A stretch of DNA of 49,242 bases from Deltaproteobacteria bacterium (GCA_021824175.1 JAKALP010000038.1:1-49242), one strand, 5' to 3'; numbered from the stretch's first letter, positions 8,153-16,217 are shown. The notes: generated by a model not told the origin, from the letters alone. Numbers and translations: made by a program.

Positions 8153-10570
8153 ATGAGCACTGAATCCAAAAAATGGTTTTCTTTTGACACCACCTCCGAA
8201 CATTGGCTTCGGTGGTTGTTGTTGGTCCTGGTGATCGGCGTTTTCACTGTTTTGTTTTATCCCGGACTGGTGGCCCAGCCTCACCATTACGAGCTGGGCG
8301 ATATCGCCGAACACGATATTAAGGCGCCCCAGGATTTCTTTGTGGAAGATAAAGCCGCCACAACCGCCAGCCAGCAGCAGGCCGTGGAGCAGGTGTTGAC
8401 GGTGTTTGACTTTGACCCGCGCATCGATCCCCAATTGATTGAAAAAGTGCGGGCCGCCTTTGCCCAGATGCGTGCCTTGATGGAAGGCGCCAAATCCCAA
8501 ATTCCACAACCAAACTCGCCAGCCGCCGGCCAGGGCGTTGATGCCGCCCACCAGGCCGCCATGGACAAGGCTGAAGTCGACAAAATCATCCTGGATCGAA
8601 AAAACGAGTTTGAAAAGCTGATAGGCATTGAAATCAGCCGCGGGGCTTTACGGCTGCTGCTTTACGAGTCCTTTGACCCGGCCCTGGCCGATACCATCAT
8701 TAAGATCGTTCATGAAATTCAGTCCAACGGCGTGGTGACCAATAAGGAGCTGTTGCTCAAGGAGGCCGATAAAGGAATCACCCTGCGGGATGTGACCAAC
8801 CAGACCGAAAAGACCGTCTATTCGCTGCGCCAATACTACGGTCCGGACCAGGCCAAGGCCATGGTGCGCATCATCGCTGAACCTCTGGTCAAAGACTTGA
8901 ATTACAACCTGGTGAACTTAATCGTTGACGTGAGTCAACGTTTGATTCAACCCAACATCACCCTGAACCGCAACGAAACCGAGGAGCGCAAAAAACAGGC
9001 GTTATCTGCCCTCAAGCCGGTTATGTACCGGGTCAAGGCCGGTGAAATGCTATTGCGCGAGGGAGAGCGGGTCTCGTCGGTGCAACTGCTCAAACTCAGC
9101 GCCCTGGAAAGCCAGAAGAAAGACCAGCACATCTCCACGACCGGCTTCGGAGCCGCCCTGATCCTGCTGACCCTGATCGTCGTCCTGCATATTCTCTATC
9201 TTTCCCAACCGCGCTTTGCGCGCCTGAACCGCAACAAAAACCTGCTCTTCATCTCCCTCGTGCTGCTGGTGGTCTTGGGCATGGTCAAAATCGGCGTGCT
9301 GTTGTCAGCGGCCCAGGTATCTGATTCTTCGCTGAATCTTCCGGTCGAAGGAGTTCTTTTGGCCACGCCGGTTTCCATGGGAACCATGCTGGTGTGTCTG
9401 GTCTTGGGCTTTGACATCGCCCTGCCCTTTGGCCTGGTGACGGCCATTTGCACGGCCCTGCTGACCGGCAGCCGCTTTGAACTCTTTCTCTTCTTCATCA
9501 TCAGCAATGCCATGGCCGCCTATTGGGTACAACACTGCCGAGAACGAAAGATCGTGATCGTGGCCGGCCTCAAGGTCGGTCTCATTAACATCCTGCTGGC
9601 CCTGGCCATTGGCGTCTACACCTCGGAATTCCGGGTCATCACCTTGCTTTGGAACTCCACCCTGGCTTTCCTGGGGGGCATTACCAGCAGCATCATCACC
9701 CTGGGCCTCGCCCCGTTAGTGGAGATGACCTTTTTATTTACTACCGATATCACCTTATTGGAGCTGTCCAATCTGGACCGGCCCATCCTCAAGCGCCTGA
9801 TGATCGAAGCACCGGGGACCTATCACCATTCGGTGATTGTCGGCTCCATGGTGGAGGCGGCGGCCTCTGAGATCGGCGCCAACCCGCTGCTGGCCAAGGT
9901 GTGCGGCTACTATCACGATATCGGCAAAGTCAAAAAACCGCTGTACTTCATCGAGAACCAGACCGACGGCCGCAATAAGCATGACAAGCTGGCCCCCTCC
10001 ATGTCCAGCTTGATTCTCATCGCCCATGTCAAGGAAGGAGTCGATATCGCCCAGAAGAATAAACTGGGCCAGATCATCATCGACACCATTCAGCAGCACC
10101 ACGGAACCAGTCTGATTCACTACTTCTTTGAAAAAGCCAAACAACTCAGGGGCGAAGATGTCGTCAAGATTGATGACTTCCGCTATCCCGGGCCCAAACC
10201 CCAAACCAAGGAGGTCGGGCTGGTGATGCTGGCCGACGTGGTGGAGGCTGCTTCCCGCAGCCTGGAAAATCCAACGCCGGCGCGCATTCAAGGCTTGGTC
10301 CAGCACTTGATCAACAAGGTCTTTTCCGATGGTCAGCTCGACAACTGCGAACTGACCCTCAAAGATCTGCACAGCATCGCCAAAAGCTTCAACAAAATTC
10401 TCAATGGCATTCACCATCATCGCATTGAATACGCCGAATCTCCGGCCAAAGAAATCAGCAAGGTAAGAAATGGCAGTACTGATAAGCAACCAGCAGCAAA
10501 ACCACTCAGTAAAGATGCCAACCGTCCAAAAGAGGGCCCAGGCCATCTTAAACGCCTTGGGCTCTCCTGA
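8153..10570 (+). CDS. pgpH: PgpH-type 7TM-HD cyclic-di-AMP phosphodiesterase
   Basis: Large membrane phosphohydrolase of 805 residues. An N-terminal membrane helix (about 19-37) is followed by a 7TMR-HDED extracytoplasmic domain (about 40-320), a seven-helix membrane block (about 326-530) and a cytoplasmic HD domain. The HD residues are visible in TYHHSVIVG (about 556-564) and YYHDIGK (about 586-592). PgpH homologues cleave c-di-AMP to pApA; the same substrate is inferred here. The last about 35 residues are Lys/Pro/Ala-rich, lie beyond the HD fold and are encoded over ybeY in another frame. The position between phoH and ybeY is the usual conserved order. Confidence 0.9.
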   Translation: MSTESKKWFSFDTTSEHWLRWLLLVLVIGVFTVLFYPGLVAQPHHYELGDIAEHDIKAPQDFFVEDKAATTASQQQAVEQVLTVFDFDPRIDPQLIEKVRAAFAQMRALMEGAKSQIPQPNSPAAGQGVDAAHQAAMDKAEVDKIILDRKNEFEKLIGIEISRGALRLLLYESFDPALADTIIKIVHEIQSNGVVTNKELLLKEADKGITLRDVTNQTEKTVYSLRQYYGPDQAKAMVRIIAEPLVKDLNYNLVNLIVDVSQRLIQPNITLNRNETEERKKQALSALKPVMYRVKAGEMLLREGERVSSVQLLKLSALESQKKDQHISTTGFGAALILLTLIVVLHILYLSQPRFARLNRNKNLLFISLVLLVVLGMVKIGVLLSAAQVSDSSLNLPVEGVLLATPVSMGTMLVCLVLGFDIALPFGLVTAICTALLTGSRFELFLFFIISNAMAAYWVQHCRERKIVIVAGLKVGLINILLALAIGVYTSEFRVITLLWNSTLAFLGGITSSIITLGLAPLVEMTFLFTTDITLLELSNLDRPILKRLMIEAPGTYHHSVIVGSMVEAAASEIGANPLLAKVCGYYHDIGKVKKPLYFIENQTDGRNKHDKLAPSMSSLILIAHVKEGVDIAQKNKLGQIIIDTIQQHHGTSLIHYFFEKAKQLRGEDVVKIDDFRYPGPKPQTKEVGLVMLADVVEAASRSLENPTPARIQGLVQHLINKVFSDGQLDNCELTLKDLHSIAKSFNKILNGIHHHRIEYAESPAKEISKVRNGSTDKQPAAKPLSKDANRPKEGPGHLKRLGLS

Positions 10571-10913
10571 GGCTGAACTCTCCGTTCTGCTGGTGGATGA
10601 TCCGCGCATCGCCGAGCTCAACGAAGCTTATCTCCAACACACCGGTCCCACCAACGTGATCTCCTTCCCCATGCAAGAGGGCGATCATGGCGACATCAAC
10701 CCCGGCCTGTTGGGCGACATCGTCATCTCCATGGACACCTGCGCGCGCGAGGCCGAGATGGGCGGCATCAGTGCCGAAGCACGCTTTTATGAACTACTCA
10801 TCCATGGCGTCCTGCATCTTTTCGGTTACGATCACATCCACTCGGAGGAAGAAGAGCGGGAGATGGAAGCCAAGAGCAGGGAGTTGTTAGCATTGGTGGA
10901 GGCTGAAGACTGA
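10470..10913 (+). CDS. ybeY: Endoribonuclease YbeY
   Basis: Single-strand endoribonuclease needed for 16S rRNA 3-prime maturation and ribosome quality control. It is a zinc enzyme with the motif HGVLHLFGYDH (His112, His116, His122), and the preceding TNVISFPM block is conserved. The 147-residue length is normal. The N-terminus AVLISNQQ aligns with the family strand, so the start at 10470 is likely real even though it lies 101 bp inside pgpH. AAGGTAAG is just upstream. Confidence 0.92.
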   Translation: MAVLISNQQQNHSVKMPTVQKRAQAILNALGSPEAELSVLLVDDPRIAELNEAYLQHTGPTNVISFPMQEGDHGDINPGLLGDIVISMDTCAREAEMGGISAEARFYELLIHGVLHLFGYDHIHSEEEEREMEAKSRELLALVEAED

Positions 10914-10930
10914 AGGTTGAAGGCTGAAGT
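10903..10930. repeat. Four tandem heptamers at the ybeY 3-prime end
   Basis: Four 7-bp units CTGAAGA, CTGAAGG, TTGAAGG and CTGAAGT run without gaps. The array begins inside the last codons of ybeY and ends in the intergenic gap, so it contributes the C-terminal residues and stop of YbeY. Confidence 0.8.
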
Positions 10931-10966
10931 AGTAAAGCGAAATGCAATGGCCAGCGGGCTTAACTG

Positions 10967-11005
10967 CTAACGGGTAAACGGGCAAACGGGAAACGGGCCA
11001 ACGGG
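10967..11005. repeat. Tandem octamer array (xxAACGGG) upstream of pdxJ
   Basis: Five near-identical units CTAACGGG, TAAACGGG, CAAACGGG, AAACGGG and CCAACGGG, period 8 with one unit short by a base. The array ends about 20 bp before the pdxJ start and just before its ribosome binding site (AAGGAG). Confidence 0.85.
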
Positions 11006-11025
11006 ATACCGAATAAGGAGAAGCA

Positions 11026-11745
11026 ATGATCAGTTTAACCGTAGTAATAGATCCAGTGGCCGCCATGCGCGACACCTTGCAACTGCCCGGCATCAATCCC
11101 GTGGCCGTGGCCCTGCGGGCCGAGGCCGCCGGAGCGGACGGCATCGGCGTGTATCTGCGTGAAAACCACCGTCCCATCAGCGAACGCGATGTGCGCCTGC
11201 TGCGCCAGTCCATCCACGGCCGGCTGGTCCTTCACATGGCGGCTACTTCGGAGATGGTGGGGCTGGCCTTGGAAGTAAAACCCGAGCGCGTGGTGCTCAT
11301 GCCCGATCTGCGCGAGGACGGCACCACCGAAGACGGCCTGGATGTGATGGTCAACACCAAACTGCTCACTGAAACCGTGGACACCCTGCAATCCAACGGC
11401 ATCAGCGTGGGGGTCTGCGTAGCGGCCCAACCGGATTTGGTCAAAGTGGTGCACCAGGCCCGCGCCAACTGGATTCAGATCCATGCTGGCCGGCTGGCGG
11501 CCGCCACATCGGCCGCAACCCAGACCCAGGAGTTCAATCGCATGGTCGATACGGTCAAAATGGCCCATCGCCTGCGCCTGCACATTGCCATCGCCCATGG
11601 CCTGGATCATCGCCTGATCAAACTATTTTCCGGTTTGACGGAGATCGACGAGTTGAGCATTGGCCGCAGCCTCATGGCCCAGGCGCTGATCGTGGGCATT
11701 GACACGGCGGTGCGGGATATGGTGGGACTGATTCGGGCACTTTAA
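11026..11745 (+). CDS. pdxJ: PdxJ-family TIM-barrel protein with altered active site
   Basis: 239-residue homologue of pyridoxine 5-phosphate synthase, which joins 1-deoxyxylulose-5-phosphate and aminoacetone-3-phosphate in the DXP-dependent vitamin B6 route. Family blocks are clear (AEAAGADGIGVYLRE, RDVRLLRQ, EDGTTEDGLDV, IAHGLDH). Compared with E. coli PdxJ from memory, however, many catalytic positions differ: His45 is Tyr43, His52 is Pro50, Glu72 is His70, Glu153 is Gln151, the NIDH motif is VIDP and the late IGH is IGR. His193 is kept (His191). It has AAGGAG before the ATG. It may be a paralogue with another function, so the gene name denotes family only. Confidence 0.75.
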   Translation: MISLTVVIDPVAAMRDTLQLPGINPVAVALRAEAAGADGIGVYLRENHRPISERDVRLLRQSIHGRLVLHMAATSEMVGLALEVKPERVVLMPDLREDGTTEDGLDVMVNTKLLTETVDTLQSNGISVGVCVAAQPDLVKVVHQARANWIQIHAGRLAAATSAATQTQEFNRMVDTVKMAHRLRLHIAIAHGLDHRLIKLFSGLTEIDELSIGRSLMAQALIVGIDTAVRDMVGLIRAL

Positions 11746-11747
11746 AT

Positions 11748-11829
11748 CGTTATTGGTTGATTCGTTGATTCGTCAATGTTTTTTAATAGACGACCGTATC
11801 AACCAATAAACGAATTAACCAATCAACGA
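11748..11829. repeat. Inverted octamer array between pdxJ and nnr
   Basis: The left arm (11748-11779) has 8-bp units of the type GTTGATTC / GTTATTGG. The right arm (11798-11829) has ATCAACCA, ATAAACGA, ATTAACCA and ATCAACGA, which are complementary in sense. The two arms can pair across a spacer of about 18 bp. The element fills almost the whole gap between the two genes. Confidence 0.85.
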
Positions 11830-11843
11830 AACACGGAGCTCCC

Positions 11844-13424
11844 ATGCGCATCGTCACCGCCGCCCAAATGCAGGCCATGGACCGCCGGACTATCCAGGAG
11901 ATCGGCATTCCCGGACAGGTGCTGATGGAAAATGCCGGCCGGGGGGCCACCCGCTGTTTTCTGGAACGTATATACACGGCCGGACCTGGCCGGGTGGGGA
12001 TCATGGCCGGTCGCGGCAATAATGGCGGCGACGGCTTTGTCATGGCCCGGTACCTGGCCCAGCGCGGTATTGAGGTAACGGTATTTCTATTGACCACCCG
12101 CGATCGAGTCCAGGGTGATGCCGCCGGCAACCTCAATTTGCTACCAGCCCTGAAAGTCCCCGTAGTCGAAATCCCGGAAGAAAACGCCTTCTTCAATCAA
12201 CTGGCCCGCTTGAATCATATCAATTATTGGATCGATGCCATTTTCGGTACTGGGTTAAACAGCGACGTCAGCGGCTATTTTAAGACCGTCATTGACTTCA
12301 TCAACTGCACTCAACGACCGGTTTTGGCTGTGGATATTCCTTCGGGGCTGAATAGCGACACCGGTCAGCCCTGCGGCGCCTGTATCCAGGCCAGCGCCAC
12401 GGTCACCTTTGGTTTTGCCAAGCTGGGCCACCTGATCCACCCTGGCGCGGATTTATGTGGGCCTGTGGATGTGATCGATATCGGTATTCCATCGACCATC
12501 TCGGCAGTGTCGCCGTCCCATGCGCTGCTTACGGGGAAGTATATTCAATCGATCCTGCCGCGCCGGACCGCGAACAGCCACAAGGGCCACACCGGACATG
12601 CGCTGGTGGTGGCCGGCAGCACCGGCAAAACCGGCGCCGCTGCCATGGCCGCGCTCTCCGCCCTGCGCACCGGCGCCGGCCTGGTCACCTTGGGCATTCC
12701 GCGCGCCCTCAATCCCATCCTGGAAGGGCTGGCCGTGGAGGTCATGACCCTGCCCTTGTCCGACGATGGTCAAGGGGCCTTAAAGGAAAACGCCTTTGAT
12801 GAAATTCAGAAAGCCATGGAGGGCAAACGCTGCTTGGCCCTGGGCCCAGGTTTGGGCACCGCGCCCCACACCAGCAGCCTGGCGCGGCGTCTGATACGCT
12901 CTTGCCCGCTGCCCATGGTCATCGACGCCGACGGCCTCAATGCCCTGGCCGAAGATATGTCGATTCTCGCGGGCCGCGCCGCGCCGACTATTTTGAGCCC
13001 CCATCCAGGGGAGATGGCGCGACTGACCCAATTATCTACCGTCGACATCCAGAAAGATCGCGTCAGCGCCGCGCGCCGCCTGGCCGCACAATCCAACGTC
13101 TTCGTGATCCTTAAGGGCGCGCGCACCGTGGTGGCCGAACCAGGCGGCAGCGTGTGGATCAATCCCACCGGCAATCCTGGCATGGCCAGCGGTGGTATGG
13201 GTGATGTGCTCACCGGCGCCATCGCCGGTTTATTGGCCCAGGGCTGCCCAGCCGCGGACGCCGCCATCGCCGGTGTCTTCTTGCACGGCTTGGCCGCGGA
13301 TATTCTGGCGGAGCACACACCTGTCGGCTATTTGGCCACGGAGGTGATGGCAATGTTGCCCCTGGCCCTGGAAAGAGTAAAAAACGATCCCCCCGCGCCA
13401 CTGATGCGAGGGCCTTTGCTGTAA
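11844..13424 (+). CDS. nnr: Bifunctional NAD(P)H-hydrate epimerase / ADP-dependent dehydratase
   Basis: Repairs damaged nicotinamide cofactors. The N-terminal YjeF_N domain (about residues 1-215) interconverts R- and S-NAD(P)HX and carries GRGNNGGDGFVMAR near residue 55. The C-terminal ribokinase-like domain (about 230-515) dehydrates S-NAD(P)HX using ADP and carries LSPHPGEMARL and the late GGMGDVLTG motif (Asp454). The 526-residue length is normal for the fused form. An ACGGAG sequence precedes the ATG. It is upstream of tsaE, a common neighbour pair in proteobacteria; both flanking gaps contain octamer arrays. Confidence 0.93.
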   Translation: MRIVTAAQMQAMDRRTIQEIGIPGQVLMENAGRGATRCFLERIYTAGPGRVGIMAGRGNNGGDGFVMARYLAQRGIEVTVFLLTTRDRVQGDAAGNLNLLPALKVPVVEIPEENAFFNQLARLNHINYWIDAIFGTGLNSDVSGYFKTVIDFINCTQRPVLAVDIPSGLNSDTGQPCGACIQASATVTFGFAKLGHLIHPGADLCGPVDVIDIGIPSTISAVSPSHALLTGKYIQSILPRRTANSHKGHTGHALVVAGSTGKTGAAAMAALSALRTGAGLVTLGIPRALNPILEGLAVEVMTLPLSDDGQGALKENAFDEIQKAMEGKRCLALGPGLGTAPHTSSLARRLIRSCPLPMVIDADGLNALAEDMSILAGRAAPTILSPHPGEMARLTQLSTVDIQKDRVSAARRLAAQSNVFVILKGARTVVAEPGGSVWINPTGNPGMASGGMGDVLTGAIAGLLAQGCPAADAAIAGVFLHGLAADILAEHTPVGYLATEVMAMLPLALERVKNDPPAPLMRGPLL

Positions 13425-13432
13425 TTGGTTTA

Positions 13433-13535
13433 GCGTTGATTGGTTGATTCGTTAATTCGGGATTTCGGCCAATTAACGAATCAACCAATCAACGAATCGA
13501 CGAATCAACGAATCGACGAATCAACGAATCAACAA
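13433..13535. repeat. Large inverted octamer array between nnr and tsaE
   Basis: The left arm (13433-13464) is GCGTTGAT, TGGTTGAT, TCGTTAAT, TCGGGATT. The right arm (13472-13535) is eight 8-bp units: ATTAACGA, ATCAACCA, then ATCAACGA alternating with ATCGACGA, ending ATCAACAA. The last base is the A of the tsaE ATG. The arms are mutually complementary, and the element is the same family as the one at 11748-11829. Confidence 0.9.
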
Positions 13536-14044
13536 TGCACGAACTCACCACCCAATCCCCGGACCAAACCCGTGCCCTGGGCCGATGTCTCGGCCAGATG
13601 ATTCAAAAGGGCCTGACTCTGCGGCTGCGCGGCGAACTGGGCAGCGGCAAGACCTGTTTTGTCCAGGGGCTGGCCCAGGGATTAGACGTGCCCTGCGAAT
13701 ACGTGCTCACCAGCCCCACCTACACTCTGATCAATGAGTACCCAGGCCGCCTGCCCCTTTTCCATATCGATCTTTACCGCCTGGGTGGCAGCGCCGATGC
13801 GGAGATGATTGGACTATGGGAGATCTTTGACTCCGGAGCAGTGGCGGCGGTGGAGTGGTCCGAACGGCTTAGCGACGGCGACTGGCCTGTAGAGCATTTG
13901 CGGATTGACTTTACCATCAGCGACGACCTGTGTCGCCGGATTGGCCTAATTGGCTGTGGACGCGACATGGACAATTTGATAAATGGAGCCGTCAAACGAT
14001 TTGAAGCGCTGGTATTTAAAGATCAAAATCAAATATTGAGGTAA
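13535..14044 (+). CDS. tsaE: tRNA threonylcarbamoyladenosine biosynthesis ATPase TsaE
   Basis: ATPase partner of TsaB/TsaD in making t6A at position 37 of ANN-decoding tRNAs. The 169-residue protein has the P-loop GELGSGKT (33-40), LTSPTYTLINEY and the conserved HIDLYRL and VEWSERL blocks. No Shine-Dalgarno sequence precedes the ATG: the region is an octamer repeat array abutting the start codon. Its last about 25 residues extend past the usual end of the family. lysC begins 3 bp after its stop. Confidence 0.92.
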   Translation: MHELTTQSPDQTRALGRCLGQMIQKGLTLRLRGELGSGKTCFVQGLAQGLDVPCEYVLTSPTYTLINEYPGRLPLFHIDLYRLGGSADAEMIGLWEIFDSGAVAAVEWSERLSDGDWPVEHLRIDFTISDDLCRRIGLIGCGRDMDNLINGAVKRFEALVFKDQNQILR

Positions 14045-14047
14045 ATT

Positions 14048-15268
14048 ATGGCCCTTGTCGTACAAAAATTCGGCGGCACCTCGGTGGCCAATATTGAGCG
14101 GATCCGCAACGTGGCCCAACGGGTCGCCAAAACCTATGATCAAGGCAACGACGTGGTGGTCATTCTCTCCGCCATGTCCGGCGTCACCGACAGCCTTATC
14201 TCGCTGGCCCAGCAAGCCGCCGAGGATCCGGACAAACGGGAACTGGACGCTCTGCTGGCTACCGGCGAGCAGACCACCATCACCCTTCTGGCCATGATGC
14301 TGATCTCCATGGGATACAAGGCCCAATCCATGCTCGGCCATCAGATCGAAGTGGTCACCGACTCGGATTACGGTAATGCCCGCATTATCGAGATCAACTC
14401 CAAACGCTTGCAGCAACTGCTGGAGAAGAAGAACATCGTGGTGGTGGCCGGCTTCCAGGGCTATGACATGAAAGGCAACATTACTACCTTGGGACGCGGC
14501 GGCTCCGACACTTCGGGCGTGGCCATCGCCGCGGCCCTTAAGGCCGACGTGTGCGAAATCTATACCGATGTGGATGGCGTCTACACCGCCGACCCCAATA
14601 TCTGCCCCAAGGCGCGCAAACTCAAAACCATCACCTATGACGAAATGCTCAACATGGCCAGCCTGGGCGCCAAGGTGTTGCAGATCCGTTCGGTGGGCTT
14701 CGCCAAAAAATACAACATCCCCGTACATGTACGCTCATCTTTCAATGAGGAGGAAGGCACCATGGTCGTCAGCGAAGACTCCGGCATGGAGCAATTGATT
14801 GTCTCCGGTGTGACCCACGATAAGAAGCAAGCCCGCGTCACTCTAACAAAAGTTCCGGATCAACCCGGCATTGCCGCCAAGGTTTTTTCACCGATTTCCG
14901 AAGCGGGGATCATTGTAGACATGATCATCCAGAACACCCGCAAGGAAGGCAAAACCGACATGACCTTCACGGTGCCCAAGGGCGACTACAAGCGCGCCCT
15001 GGAGATCTCCAAAAAAGTCGCCCAGCAGGTCGGCGCCGAAGAAGTATTGGGCGACAACAATATCGCCATGGTGTCGGTGATCGGCGTGGGCATGAAGAAC
15101 CACTCCGGCGTGGCCTCAGTGATGTTCAACACCCTGGCCCGGGAGAACATCAACATCATGATGATCGGTACCTCGGAAATCCGCATCTCCTGCGTCATCG
15201 AAGAGAAGTACACCGAACTGGCCGTGCGTGTGCTGCACACGGCGTTTGGCTTGGATGCGGAGGAGTAG
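14048..15268 (+). CDS. lysC: Aspartate kinase
   Basis: Phosphorylates aspartate in the first step toward lysine, threonine, methionine and diaminopimelate. At 406 residues it is the monofunctional ACT-regulated class. It has the kinase signature KFGGTSVAN at the start, GRGGSDTSGVAIAAAL (about 150-165) and two C-terminal ACT domains (about 265-400) with the VPDQPGIAAKVF and GVGMKNHSGVASVMF starts. Feedback control by lysine and/or threonine through these domains is typical and inferred. It is tightly linked to tsaE. Confidence 0.95.
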   Translation: MALVVQKFGGTSVANIERIRNVAQRVAKTYDQGNDVVVILSAMSGVTDSLISLAQQAAEDPDKRELDALLATGEQTTITLLAMMLISMGYKAQSMLGHQIEVVTDSDYGNARIIEINSKRLQQLLEKKNIVVVAGFQGYDMKGNITTLGRGGSDTSGVAIAAALKADVCEIYTDVDGVYTADPNICPKARKLKTITYDEMLNMASLGAKVLQIRSVGFAKKYNIPVHVRSSFNEEEGTMVVSEDSGMEQLIVSGVTHDKKQARVTLTKVPDQPGIAAKVFSPISEAGIIVDMIIQNTRKEGKTDMTFTVPKGDYKRALEISKKVAQQVGAEEVLGDNNIAMVSVIGVGMKNHSGVASVMFNTLARENINIMMIGTSEIRISCVIEEKYTELAVRVLHTAFGLDAEE

Positions 15269-15276
15269 AGACGGCT

Positions 15277-15299
15277 GCCCTGCGATTTCCCGGCAGGGC
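15277..15299 (+). terminator. Hairpin just after lysC
   Basis: GCCCTGC at 15277-15283 pairs with GCAGGGC at 15293-15299, a 7-bp GC-rich stem starting 9 bp after the lysC stop. There is no T-run, so termination would be weak. The second hairpin at 15326-15370 may reinforce it. Confidence 0.35.
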
Positions 15300-15325
15300 C
15301 ATTCCCATTGCATAACAAAACGAAA

Positions 15326-15370
15326 TTCGACCCCGCTATTTTTTTGGGCAGAATCACCAGCGGGGTCGAA
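15326..15370 (+). terminator. Long-stem hairpin downstream of lysC
   Basis: Perfect 12-bp stem TTCGACCCCGCT (15326-15337) / AGCGGGGTCGAA (15359-15370) with a 21-nt loop containing a run of seven T. A T-rich stretch (ATTTCTTCTTC) follows on the plus strand. It could be the lysC terminator. The T-run in the loop rather than after the stem is unusual. Confidence 0.4.
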
Positions 15371-15522
15371 ACATTTCTTCTTCAAAACGATCAACATCGC
15401 TATATATATAGTCGCTTCCGACTTCCTTCGCGCTGCTCTATTGACCGCGCCGTCCGACATTGCGACATTTAGAGAATTCGATCCACTACAACCAAGCGGC
15501 CATTGGGCCAATTGACCAAGCC
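15371..15522. other. Intergenic sequence with (TA)n tract
   Basis: No protein-like frame with a ribosome binding site. A TATATATATA tract lies at about 15411-15420 and could be part of a promoter for the small downstream frame. Nothing else is recognisable. Confidence 0.35.
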
Positions 15523-15621
15523 ATGAAACTCCCCAACTTCAATCCCGATCAACTATTATTGCTTCTGTTGCTGGGCCTGTTTATGGCCGGGCTGGCCGTA
15601 TGGCGGTATTACGGCTTTTAG
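15523..15621 (+). CDS. Possible 32-residue single-pass membrane peptide
   Basis: A short frame begins MKLPNFNPDQ, continues with a run of leucines and a small-residue helix (about residues 11-27), and ends WRYYGF. The pattern, a polar N-terminus, one transmembrane helix and an aromatic end, looks like a genuine small membrane protein rather than random sequence. No strong Shine-Dalgarno is visible (GGGCCAATTGACCAAGCC precedes the ATG). Nothing adjacent suggests a function. It lies between lysC and an acetyltransferase gene. Confidence 0.4.
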   Translation: MKLPNFNPDQLLLLLLLGLFMAGLAVWRYYGF

Positions 15622-15698
15622 CAAATTGACATTTGAAGGTGTAAGGCCTGCTGGCCCGGCGGGTATATGGTACCCTGGCAGGACCAAAAGGAGAGAAA

Positions 15699-16184
15699 AT
15701 GAACAAAGAGATGGCCATCCGAAACGTGACGCCCATGGATCATGCGCGGGTGATCGCGGTCATGCCGGCCTGGTGGGGCGGGCGGGATTTGACTGCTTCG
15801 GTCCAGAAGTTGTTTTTCATCCATTTTGCCAATACTTCTTTTATTGCGGAAGCAAGAGATGAACTGGTTGGTTTCCTGATTGGGTTTTTGTCCCAAGCCG
15901 AAGAAGATGTGGGCTACATTCATTTTGCCGGCGTTCATCCGGATTATCGCAAAGCCGGGCTCGGGCGTGTGATGTTTGAGAAGTTCTTTGAGGTGTGCAA
16001 AGCTCACCGGCGATGGGTGGTCAAGTCATGTACTTCGCCGGTCAACAAGCTTTCCATCGCTTTCCACCAGCACATGGGCTTTGCCATTGAGGCGGGGGAT
16101 GGGATGGTGGACGGTGTGCCGGTGTCCATGAATTTTCTTCGCGCCAATGACCCAAAAGTGCTTTTCAGAAAAGAGCTGAAGTAA
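15699..16184 (+). CDS. GNAT family N-acetyltransferase
   Basis: 161-residue single-domain GNAT protein. The acetyl-CoA binding motif A is seen as VHPDYRKAGLGRVMFEKFFEV (about residues 75-95; the Q/RxxGxG/A loop is RKAGLG). It is followed by FHQHMGF, the usual strand 6 region. It has AAAGGAGAG before the ATG. The acceptor substrate is unknown. It is probably cotranscribed with the tautomerase 33 bp downstream. Confidence 0.85.
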   Translation: MNKEMAIRNVTPMDHARVIAVMPAWWGGRDLTASVQKLFFIHFANTSFIAEARDELVGFLIGFLSQAEEDVGYIHFAGVHPDYRKAGLGRVMFEKFFEVCKAHRRWVVKSCTSPVNKLSIAFHQHMGFAIEAGDGMVDGVPVSMNFLRANDPKVLFRKELK

Positions 16185-16217
16185 AAGAGGATAGCCGTTC
16201 CCCGATAGGAGCAAATC

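Noticed and set aside
9755-10621. 288-residue minus-strand frame opposite pgpH and ybeY
   Set aside because: Antisense to two strongly supported genes, with composition typical of a shadow frame and no motif.
11026-11745. Frameshift or sequencing error as the cause of the altered PdxJ residues
   Set aside because: The frame is intact at normal length and the substitutions are scattered while the motifs around them are kept, so divergence is more likely than error.
13472-13535. Possible CRISPR-like array
   Set aside because: The units are only 8 bp, directly joined without spacers, and mirrored in the left arm. There are no cas genes nearby.
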